Assembly: GCA_011800805.1 (NCBI GenBank)
Contig: MPNW01000429.1
Location: 147,496 to 170,861, forward strand
DNA length: 23,366 nucleotides
Reading direction: 5' to 3'
From: Hirudo medicinalis
Taxonomy: Eukaryota; Annelida; Clitellata; Hirudinida; Hirudinidae
The notes under the pieces are model-generated. The model searched no databases. It saw only the letters and a program-made list of their open reading frames with translations, and had not been told where the DNA came from. The stretch's first letter is position 1. Each line of letters starts with the position of its first letter. This document shows, in pieces, positions 8,735-18,048 of this stretch. The translations under genes and the position numbers were made by a program.

Positions 8735-9457
8735 GCGGGTCCATAATTGCAGACAGCAAGAATTCCTTTAGTCCACTTGGTTCCTTGAAGATTCTCACAG
8801 TAAGCAGAAGCACAACCGAGAAATTCGCTGTCTGCCCAAGTAAGCTGAAATTAGTTAACTAATAAGTTAGTTGTTAGTAACAAAACAAGTACTTTAACTG
8901 TTTAAGATTTCGATACATCATCGATCATTCCAATGATTCAGTAGTTGAAACTGAAAGATAATTGGTTAAAAATAATACTAAGTACCTGCGTGTAGTGGCC
9001 ACACATTTTTCCAGTCAGACAGGTTTGATCGGCAAAGGTGTAATAGGATTTCTCATCGTACCAACTTAGGGAGACCATTGTCCAGTTAACTACGGGATTA
9101 GTGGAGCTGCTGGTATACAGGTTCTGACCGACTTCATCGTATTCCGATGTGGGTGAGGAAGGCTGACCGTGCTTAAAGTAGCAACCCTTGGCCCACTTGT
9201 CTGCCATCTCAGCTAGTACGGGGTCCCATTTCTGGTTGTAGAGAGTTTGGGGTTACTTTTAGGTGCATGAGATATATGAGACGAAGTTTTACCATTTTTT
9301 TCATGTTGGACGACTTCTCCAACTTTCTCAAATTGTTGTGGGTATCCAGGACATCCTTGATTTCGGGAAAATCCCTCTTCATTCTTGTCCTGCATTCCAC
9401 CTTTGATAGGCAGAAAATGCCTAGCAACACTGCCACACCGAGGAGAAACGTGTTCAT
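8735..9457 (-). CDS. CAP/SCP-domain secreted protein, gene B (paralogue of A; last exon missing at gap)
   Basis: Exons are 9293-9457 (ATG at 9457, 55 codons), 8986-9231 (82 codons) and 8735-8844 (110 nt, ending in phase 2 before GTAAG). Introns of 61 and 141 bp are nearly identical to those of gene A. The same features are seen: signal peptide, HNNLR, YFKHGQP, VGQN, WYDEK, CGHYTQ, WADSEFLGCASAYC and CNYGPA. Exon 4 with the Cys-rich tail is not present because the contig stops at the N at 8628. Compared with A, about 26 bases differ in 521 coding bases and about 23 of these change the amino acid. The NST sequon of A is lost; NWT is kept. The protein is predicted to be secreted, with function unknown. 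Confidence 0.88.
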
Positions 9458-10072
9458 TTTCCTGCTTAACTTGCAACTCTGTGACTCTGAATAATGCGGT
9501 CTCGTTTAGACTTTAAACTCAAACCTTCAAACCTTCCTTGCAGTGCTATTTATTCATGATTTAAAAGTAACTCTGTGAGGCAGGTGTTCGATAACGTAAA
9601 TCCTTCTGAGGACTTCACATGTGGTAGACCCATCCCAGCCACAAAGCAGATGTCCACGCAAATAGGAAGTGGGTTATTGAAATTCCTAAGGTTGCCTTTT
9701 AACGGTCGGATTGGAAATCGATAAAGTCCTAATCAACAAAAGGATTTAAAGCATTTTCTTTCACTCATCGATTTGCACCGATTGTCCTTTGTTTGAAGAC
9801 TAGATTTTATGTTCTTTCGACCAAAGATTGCAAACAATTTACAATGAATGATATAAGACTTTTTAAAGTGACATAACATTTATTTATAAGTTAAAAAGAC
9901 CGAGCTCCGTGAATTTACTTTTAATTTCTAAAATCCACATTTAATTAGGCTCAATTAATTTTATTTACTGTAATCAAAATAAAGGGTCACCAACACAAAT
10001 TTAGAGAGCTAATAAAAGCAGTAAATAATAAAATAGATTGATGTATAGAACGACGAAGAACAATACTTTAAA
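9458..10072. other. 5' flank of gene B, no gene
   Basis: Near-identical to the gene A flank to about 9643, then alignable but much more diverged, with insertions such as the block near 9650-9730. No gene was recognised. Confidence 0.5.
9546..9553 (-). promoter_or_regulatory. TATA-like box upstream of gene B
   Basis: ATAAATAG on the minus strand, 89 nt before the ATG, matching the gene A position within a highly conserved flank. Confidence 0.35.
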
Positions 10073-10320
10073 AGATGCTTGTCAAGGTAGGTTGAAGAGA
10101 TAAAAGAATGAAAGTTCGATAGGGTTGTGGAGCTGATGATTTCGGGGCAGAGAATTCCAGGGTTTGATGACACGGTTGCTGAATTAATGTGGCCTATCTC
10201 CTGTGGAGCATTTTTATTGACGTGGAAGGGAACAAAACCGAAAACTATTTTGTAGCAGAAGCTTAAATCCTAGATGAGACGAATTGTAGATGTTCAAGAG
10301 AAACAGTTTCTCTAACAGCA
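10073..10320 (-). other. Second copy of the conserved island (cf. 1436-1711), with stops
   Basis: It reads YKIVFGFVPFHVNKNAPQ and NPGILCPEIISSTTLS like its partner, but a TGA and a TAG fall upstream in the same frame. It is a relic, or the conserved signal is not protein coding. Confidence 0.3.
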
Positions 10321-10626
10321 CTCTAATCGCCAAAAACCTTTCAAAGCGCTCAAGAGCAACGTGACACATAATGATGCTGCTTTTCATCGTCGCATGTAGA
10401 AGAAACACATAAAAGCATTCGATAAAAGCCACTTAAAATTTCATGTTTTAATAAATTTCGATTAAATTTTATTCAGGAAAGCTAAACACTGTAGTTTCAA
10501 AACTGGAATTGAAATGTAATTAAAACAATAAATATTTAGTGATCTTCTTTCATTACTCAATACTCGGCAACTGTGACAAAAAAAATGAATTTAAATAAGC
10601 TAGATGTCACAAATGAGAAGTTGTTG

Positions 10627-11704
10627 TCACTCACTGCAGAGACCATCCAAACAAGAGTCTGAACATCCTGAACAAGGCTCGCCCTTCATGTAAGGATCTT
10701 CACCGGGAAAATTGCCCCTGCGTGGATTTTAGTAATTTTTTTGCATGTTTTTTTTATAGTAAAATTTTTGTAATCACTTTTTAAGTAATAATTAACTAGC
10801 CAATTGAAATATGTGTCATGTTATTTGTTGCAATACAGTTCTTAAATTTCAAGAGAGAGCCGGTTAGTTGACAAAATACACGTTACTTTGAATTTTTACA
10901 AACTATCAAAAGCTTAATCTAAATGTTAAGCAACAATAACATTAATTGTTGTTAAAATCCATTCGAAATGAAATCACAAGAAACACTCACGGTGGTACAT
11001 AGTTACAAACCGCCACGTATCCCTCTTTCAGAAAGCTTCCAGCTATGGAACTATTACAGTAATGATATCCACATCCAAGAAGGATGCTGTCAGCCCACAC
11101 AAGCTGGAGACAAAAGAAAACAGTGAATATTCATCTGGGGGTGTCCAATTTGAATTTACCTGAGTGTAATGGCCACAGGTTTTGCCTGAGCAAACCTGCG
11201 TATCATAGTCGTAGTATTTCTTTTCACCAAACCAATTCCATATAGCGTCTGTGTAATTCATCTTTTTAGATGAAGTTATAAACAAGTTCTGACCAACATC
11301 AGGATATGGAGATACTGGTTCTTCCGGCTGACCGTGGCTGAAGCGGCACATGGCTGCATAGTTCGTTGCCATAGCTGCGAGGGTGTCGTCCCATATCTTA
11401 AGCACAAAATTAGAGAATAGTCGAAGTAATATTAGAAAGGTTTGTAACAAATCCTGACCAGCTTGTTCATATTGGCGGCCTGTTCAATCTTCCTGACCAT
11501 GTTGTGGACTTCAAGGACTTCCGTTGATTCATCCTCTTTCTTCTCAATTGGCCTTGCCACCTTCTGAGCTTCTAATGTTGCATTTTTTAGGATCTCCCCA
11601 ATGTCGAGGTCACCGCAACAACTGATGGAGGATATGCTACAAAATATAATCGCGAGAGTGGCAACTATGCCACAGTTATTCACCATTTTCGAAACACGAG
11701 CCAC
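10627..11704 (-). CDS. CAP/SCP-domain secreted protein, gene C (complete)
   Basis: Exons are 11459-11704, 11160-11396, 10991-11103 and 10627-10717; stop TGA at 10627-10629. The protein is 228 residues, or 222 if the second Met at 11686 is used. Introns are 62, 56 and 273 bp, with phases 0, 0, 2. Exon 1 has a hydrophobic signal (IVATLAIIFCSIS), a longer linker than A/B with a NAT sequon, then VHNMVRK and NMNKL. Exon 2 begins IWDDTLAAMA and has SHGQP, VGQN, WFGEK and CGHYTQ. Exon 3 has LVWADSILLGCGYHYC and CNYVPP (usual CNYGPA). Exon 4 is GNFPGEDPYMKGEPCSGC ending CLDGLCSE, a four-cysteine GLIPR-like tail. The His-Glu-His part of the CAP cavity is kept, with Gln for the first Glu. The intron 1 donor is GTCAGG, weaker than those of its relatives. 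It is probably an extracellular protein of unknown role. Confidence 0.92.
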
Positions 11705-13254
11705 CGTAGAACTACTTCAAATTAGCGGCAAATCTCATCAGATAATAAATCCTGTGAACCTACAGCACAAATACTCTTACACAGACCAGATGGCGCCAGC
11801 TTGTCATGCAACCTTCAAATGAGTTTATCCAATATACATCAATCTTTTATATCTTCAACTGGACATTTATTTTTCTTGTTAGTCGCTGATGTGCACAAAT
11901 GGTTGCCCGATCTTATTTCTTTTTTTATCTTATTTTGCGATTTGCTGAGAGATTATTATGCTTATTATTCACATATTACTAGCATTCTTATCCGTGGTTG
12001 ATACATCAACGTCAACCTCATGAAACGGTTACGGTGTTATGTCATAAAGTCGATGATGTAAATGCATAAAATTGATTACTCTCAACGGTTGTTCAGATAT
12101 TCAACTGAAATATAAAATCGAGTTTAGATCAATCATTTAAGTCTAAATAAAACAAATAGCTCTATGGGAAGAAAATATTAATCAAGTTAAACAAATGAAT
12201 TGAAGTTATTTCGAAGCCTGTGAAAAGTTTAAGCCATTTTGTTTTTGAAAAACGTTATTTACACGATTTTAACAAAAATGAATTAACAAGAAGTCGACAG
12301 CAGCTTTCCATAAAGTGAAAGATTCATTGTAAGATGCCGAGATCTTTGGATTACCCACCGCATTCGTCTGCTGTCATTGGCAGGTGGCGGAGCCACACTT
12401 ACTGATGTATAACACAAATGCGTCCTTGTGATTTTTTCTTTTTAAATCCGATTATAAATTATTGAAACGTTCTTTATTTCAAATCGGGTGAAAGCGATTC
12501 ACTTCAAACGTATTAATCTCAGTATAGGTGTGCTTTCAAACCGATCAAACAGATCTTTTAAGAGACTGAAAATGTTGAGGTGGCTATCCAGTTGATAGGT
12601 TATGGTAATTTAAACACGGTATTTATGTTTGTTATATTATCAAATATAATATTTATATTTAATTATGACGTTTTTCATTATCTGGGGTTGGCAGTTATTT
12701 TTTTTTTAAATCGATATTTGTGTTAATGATTTTAAAATATATTTAATCAATCTTCAAGAACATGCTCAGACTCTTGCCTGATAAAATTATTTAATACATT
12801 TAATAATATTAATTATATAATATACATTATTTATGTAAATTTTAACTGTTTAAAACAAAACTAATGGCATTTTCTTAACATCATCATTTACAAACATCGG
12901 ATAAAAATGAATTGAAGTTTTCATGCTCGAGTTTATTGGAGATGAACCTGTTTAAATCCTACTTAAATTGTTATTTGTATTTATCCGATTTTTTGAGTGC
13001 CTTATGTATCCGAAGGAGATGGAGGCACTTTTTAATCGATCTACCTTTTATATAGCATCCCTATTACCTACTAGTGGCATAGCAACTGTTCTTGCCCCCC
13101 CCTCCCCTCCCCGTTAATAATCCGTTAACCTTTAAAATTTGGGAAGCTCTCAAATATTTATTTTCATGGAACTGCAATCAAATCGGTTAAAAATTTAAAA
13201 ACAAACAAACTTTCCATGCTTTTCTTTCGGCAAAGTTTTTTTAAGTTTCAAAAT
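11705..13254. other. Intergenic, no gene recognised
   Basis: AT-rich, with a slightly GC-richer island near 12330-12410 and a run of C at about 13095-13115. Open frames here lack start context, splice partners or family motifs. Confidence 0.5.
11784..11798 (+). promoter_or_regulatory. CTCF-like motif upstream of gene C
   Basis: GACCAGATGGCGCCA contains the AGATGGCGC core and lies about 80 bp upstream of the gene C start, so it falls in the promoter. It points away from the other match at 4460-4474. A weaker relative, CAGGTGGCGG, occurs near 12381-12390. Confidence 0.35.
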
Positions 13255-14172
13255 TCAGTCCATCGGCAAGTTCTCTCTCTCTATATAGAGGAATGCCAAG
13301 TCTGTAAGCCTTGTCTGGCTCATCGCTGATCGAAGATAGTATTTAATTAACTTAAGTTTAGAGAAAGAGCGCTCACGGCTGACAACACTAATAGCCCGGG
13401 TAAGGAAGATGCGCAGCAAAATCACAATATTAGGATCCTTGGAATCCCCAATGTGGTATATCTGTATGAAGCTCAAAAGATCGAAGGGTCCATCGATTTT
13501 ATCGTTTCCTGAAGCTTCCACAAAAATACTGCAATCTCTTCCTTTCGGCAAAGAACTCCTCTTTCTCTATATCTTCATCAACTTCGCCAAGCTGACAATC
13601 ATAATTATCATCAAGCAGATTTGACGAAAGAAAGGCGTACTTGTTTGCAAGATCATGAACTTGCTGAAATCTGCCAGATATTTCCTCAGTCAACATGTCT
13701 ACGACACACAGTCTATGACCCGTCCCAACTCAGCATTTATCCCAGCGCTGCATCAGTCAATCCTTCACCATCCATTCGTTTCTTTTTGCGGATTCGGCGC
13801 TCCATGTTTATCCCATTTCAGAGCAGAGTTTTTTGGTTTCGTCCATTGCACTATCCACCATCTTTTCTCTATTCTGAAAAAAGCAATCTCACAATGTCGT
13901 GAGCCTGACAGAACTTTGTTGCAGATCCAGCTCTTTTGCTTGAAGATAATTCTGGGCATCATTGGCTTCTGGGAGAACAGATTTCCAAAGGCTCAGAAAC
14001 GAAAGAAACGAAAACGACAGTACCGAGTCGAGAATTAAAGATGCATCTGATCTTGTGGTACAATTTCTCCTTCTTCCATGAGCTGCTCCAGGGCAGTGAC
14101 GACTTCAGATAATTTCTTTACCACAACATTTACAGCGTTTGCTCGACTACTCCATAGTCTCCATAGAATAGT
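13255..14172 (-). pseudogene. Second decayed hAT transposase (ZMYM1-like), 3' half
   Basis: On the minus strand about 14172-14045 reads LWSSRANAVNVVVKKLSEV and EQLMEEG. A frame change gives SFLSLWKSVLPEANDAQNY and LQAKELDLQQSSVRLTTL, then several frame changes and stops. Next come LANKYAFLSSNLLDDNYDC (13499-13696) and finally DLLSFIQIYHIGDSKDPN, RERSFSKLKLIKYYLR and SQTRLTDLAFL (13255-13551). The last part is the hAT C-terminal dimerisation region, with the SFSKLK motif intact, unlike the copy at 1990-3626. The N-terminal half, including SxDxTPD and NCRGQSYDNA, was not found upstream. It is inactive and 5'-truncated. Confidence 0.82.
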
Positions 14173-14691
14173 AGCCTAAAAGTCTGATACTTATTTGGCA
14201 TGCAAGTTAATTTGGCAGGCTGCAAAACGACTATTAAAGAAGAGTGACATAACTCCCTGGTATATCAAACCAGCTCATGCAATCAGCCTTGGAAGGAAGC
14301 GCTAGGCAAATGGTTGTCCTAACAACTTGTTCAGAATGATTATTTAGGCATCAACTCAGATAAGTAAAACAAATAACTATTGAAAGAAATAAAGCTTACA
14401 CTAATCAAACTCACCGAGAAGCTTGCGAATCCAAGAATTTACTCTTAAAAAGATTTTCAATGTAAAAATAACAATCGCGAATGAACGTAGTACCATCAAG
14501 CTGAGGAAAACAACGAATGCACGAACATGTTTAACAATTAAACTTCCTATGGCTTCTTCATCCATTTTAAGATCGATAACTTAAAATAAATATGAAACAG
14601 AAGCTTTAAGCTTAGGGAGCGTTGCTAAATTCGTTCCGTGTATGAAACCGATAATAGATAAGTTTAGATAATTTTTGTTATCATTATAATG
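14173..14691. other. Intergenic, no gene recognised
   Basis: Mixed-composition spacer upstream of the hAT relic. No convincing continuation of the transposase or other gene was seen. Confidence 0.4.
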
Positions 14692-14785
14692 TAATTATTA
14701 TATTTATATAATTATTAAAATTATTATATAATAATTAGTAATTATTATATTTACATAATTATTAAAATTATTATATAATAATTAG
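14692..14785. repeat. 47-bp tandem repeat, two copies
   Basis: Copies at 14692-14738 and 14739-14785 differ at one base (TATTTATATA against TATTTACATA). Both are almost pure A+T and partly self-complementary. Confidence 0.85.
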
Positions 14786-16956
14786 TATTATATATTAATA
14801 TCAAAAGCAAAAATTTGTAATGAGGATTTAGCAATAGATTTATCAATTGATATATCTGTTGAATTTAACTGAATTTATCGGGAAGATGAAATAAGCATAT
14901 TTATTAATATTTATTTAAAATAATATACATAAATAAAGATATTTATCAATATTTATTTAGAACTAGTGTACCCGGCCACGTGGCTCAGTCTTGTTAAATG
15001 GAAAAGAAAGAAAAGAGAAAGCGCAGTTAATTTTAAAAGTTAAATTGATTTATAAAAATTTATATTTTAATTTTATTTCTTTTTAAATTGAGAATCTTTC
15101 AAGAGCTGGTTATATGGAAAACAAATATGTAGACAAACATTCATTTTTATTTATATAGATAACATACATAAATAAACATATTTATTATTTTTTATTTAAA
15201 AAATATTGACATCTCGTGCTTCTGTTCCTTTTGAAGGCTGCAGATGTTCAATCCTGAGTATCATCAGTTAAGTATTGTTTTGTGTTACTTAATTACTCAT
15301 GCAATGTGTATTATTACGTACTTAAACATTAACCAGGCAACTGGTTGTTTGATCCATAACTATCAAACTTATTAAAAATAATTTACATTAAAAACAATCT
15401 TTACAATTTTAATTAACGTTTCTGTTACTTTAAAGAGGTTTTAAAAATCTGAACAATGAACTATGGACTATGAAGTCTGAACTCTAAGCTATGAGCTATG
15501 AACTGTGAACTATGAACGATGAACGATGTCGACATCAACAAGTTCGAATGAAATGCTACAAACAAATGGATTCTTTCAACGCCCTTCACTCACTTTTAAT
15601 CGATTTAACAAAAAAAAAAAACAAGAACAAAAACAAAAATAGCTTTCCTCAAGCGAGGGCAATTTGTTTGTTCAACAAAACTTCGGCTTTCAAATGCAGA
15701 TTTCATGAGTTCATGAGTTTGTTGCAAATAAACTTGTTGTTTATTTCAAAATTTTAAATGTTTCTTGGAATTAAGTTGACAACATTTTTATAAAATATTG
15801 TTTAAACATCACTGACGACATTGTTATTCATTATTGATTGCACTGGTTATGATTGTAGTCGTGTATATTGATCAGTGTGACGAATGTTAACATTTATAAA
15901 CATGTTTTTGCAAAATCAAAATGATTTTTTTTAGTAAAACATGTCATTTACTTGATAAAAGTATATATTTAAAGATTTAATTGATTCCTCCCCAACTTCC
16001 ACTTTTTGCGATTAAACAAATTATTATTATTCATTTTATTACAAATATTTTTAACGACGTGTTTAATTTCATTCCTTTTGCAGGATTCGATTTATTTAGT
16101 ATTAATAATAAGTAATAGTTATAATTACATGTTCTTTTAAGGATTTTGTTTTACTTCATTAATGGAAAGATTCGTTCTTTTTGTTTTGAAGATAATTTCT
16201 TTAAATTTCCATTGTGCGACTGAGATGAGAGGATGAAAGTCTTCCTCGCTTGAACATCTTTAATATTCGGCAACTGAAATATCAAATCATAAGTTGAAAT
16301 TGATGTTACACAAAACACTCTCAACTAGACATTTTATGTGATTGACAAAATTTTTATCATTTACAATGCTCAAGCATATGTGAATACAAATACATTTTTC
16401 ATTTATGCATTAAAATCAATATATGTTTGTGTTTTTATAGAAAATCAATTTATTCGGATTAAATTAGCATTTTAAAGTTACATCAGAGCAACATTTTATT
16501 AATGCAAGTTATTCATAGCAACTGTTAACGCAAGTTTTAAATTTGTTTTTCTAAAATTACCCACAATTTTATACGAATATTTTCTGAGAAGGTTTTATGA
16601 AAATAAGAGTATAACAATGAATTTTTTTAAGTATCAAAATTTTCCATTCTTTATTAGCGATTTGAAATAAAGGTGGATAATAGGAGCAGACGATCCCTTC
16701 CATAGAAGTATGCGATCATCAGGGATTCTTATCAGTTTGAGTTTGAACCACATGATACCAAGTCAATGTTTAAGAAAAAAAGTCATATGAGATACATTTT
16801 TAAACCACATGTTTGAAATCCAAACATTTCTACGTATTTATCTGTGGCTACACGTTTATGGTTGCACATGGACATCATCTGGAAACCAACATTTTGTGCG
16901 AAGAGACATAGAAATATGTCAACGCAGGCTTAAGTCATCAGATTTAGACTGCAATG
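14786..16956. other. AT-rich intergenic region
   Basis: Besides the heptamer array and an A-rich tract near 15609-15642, it holds imperfect repeats of ATATTTATTAATATTTATTT type (about 14896-14960, 15165-15200). No gene or RNA was recognised. The stretch near 16650 may hold the polyadenylation signal of gene D (TTTATT on the plus strand). Confidence 0.5.
15451..15527. repeat. Degenerate heptamer array (GAACTAT)x11
   Basis: Eleven successive 7-base units: GAACAAT, GAACTAT, GGACTAT, GAAGTCT, GAACTCT, AAGCTAT, GAGCTAT, GAACTGT, GAACTAT, GAACGAT, GAACGAT. The phase holds without indels. Confidence 0.9.
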
Positions 16957-17911
16957 TTACTTACTGCACAGTCCATCCTCGCATGAACCATAACACCCGG
17001 AACATGGTTCACCCTTCACGTACGGATCTTGATCTGGGTAGTTTCCACTGAAATAAGTTTGAACAATCTACTTATTCTAAATAAATACTTTGTAAAATAT
17101 CAATTAAAAACTGATTGCCCTATTTTGTTGCTTCAATGGTTTGTCCAAGTTCAAATAAATATATAAATATAAATTTTAAAATGTCACAATTTCAGATCCA
17201 ACGTCACAATCTCAATCACTTACGCCCCAGCAAAGTTGCAAACCATCAGGAAACCTCTGCCCCAAGGCACCCCTTTGAGGGGAGAACAATTATTCGAGGC
17301 ACATCCAACTAAAATGGTGTCAGCCCAAACGAGCTAAATTAAATTGGTAAACATAAACAAATTATTTCAATTGTAGTAGTACTAATACAAAAAATTATCA
17401 TCCAATCACTTGGGTGTAGTGACCGCAAGCAGATCTACAGGTTTGCGTGTCAAAGTCATAGTTCTGCTTTTCAGAGAACCAAGTTTTGATTGCAACCCTA
17501 TAGTTGAATGTTTTCGAGGAAGTAACAAAGAGGTTCTGTCCGACATCAACGAAAGTAGAGTCAGGATCATCCAAACCTCCGTGGCCATAAATACACTTTT
17601 CAACCCATTTTTCGGCCATATCCGCCAGCTCATTGTTCCACATCTTGAATGTGATAAAATATTAAAAATAATTGATGGTTAATTATTAAAGCAATAATTA
17701 GCAATCGAATATATAATTGGAAAATTAAGAATTTACAATAAATACGTTTCCTAACCAGCTTGTTCATGTTTGAAGCATTCTCGTTTCTTCTGAAAGAGTT
17801 TTGAATTGCAACAATCTTGTCGATTTCATTGGTCGGAACGGTGGCGTTTTGGTGGCAAACTTGACTAAAGAGCCAGATCAGCACGGAAAACATTACAAGA
17901 GGAGCGTCCAT
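16957..17911 (-). CDS. CAP/SCP-domain secreted protein, gene D (complete)
   Basis: Exons are 17756-17911 (ATG at 17911), 17410-17643, 17224-17333 and 16957-17047; stop TAA at 16957-16959; 196 residues. Introns are 112, 76 and 176 bp, with phases 0, 0, 2. A short signal peptide (VMFSVLIWLFSQVC) is followed by a NAT sequon. The helix 1 motif is IQNSFRR, so the His of the usual HNxxR is Gln. Exon 2 has MWNNELADMAEKW, YGHGG, VGQN, WFSEK and ACGHYTQ. Exon 3 has LVWADTILVGCASNNC and CNFAGA, where the family has CNYGPA. Exon 4 is GNYPDQDPYVKGEPCSGC ending CEDGLCSK. It is the shortest and most diverged member. The cavity His-Glu-His is kept with Gln for the first Glu. The intron 2 donor GTGATT is weak. 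It is probably secreted, with function unknown. Confidence 0.92.
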
Positions 17912-18011
17912 TTTCTAATCCACTAGTTAATCGGCAAATAAAAGTCGTTTATTAATAATTAATTTAGTGGTGATACGACAAAAAATTAGAAATGCCACCT
18001 ACCGAGTGAGA

Positions 18012-18048
18012 AAGTATGAGCCAGGTCGCAGTGCGATGGTGACATACT
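18012..18048 (+). other. Hairpin with core GTCGCAGTGCGATGGTG
   Basis: AAGTATG and CATACTT form a perfect outer 7-bp stem. Inside, TCGCA and TGCGA can form a second stem. The core recurs at 20344-20361. It could be a SINE fragment, a structured RNA or chance. Confidence 0.4.

Noticed and set aside
1..10320. Reading A and B as two alleles assembled in tandem
   Set aside because: Possible, but the outer flanks differ fully and the upstream spacer is far more diverged than expected for alleles; kept only as a caution at the N joins.
13409..14038. Plus-strand ORFs of up to 127 codons
   Set aside because: Antisense to the hAT relic, whose minus-strand reading gives clear family motifs.
15512..15757. 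Plus-strand ORF of 81 codons
   Set aside because: Starts in the heptamer array and crosses a poly-A/Lys-Asn low-complexity tract; no family signal.
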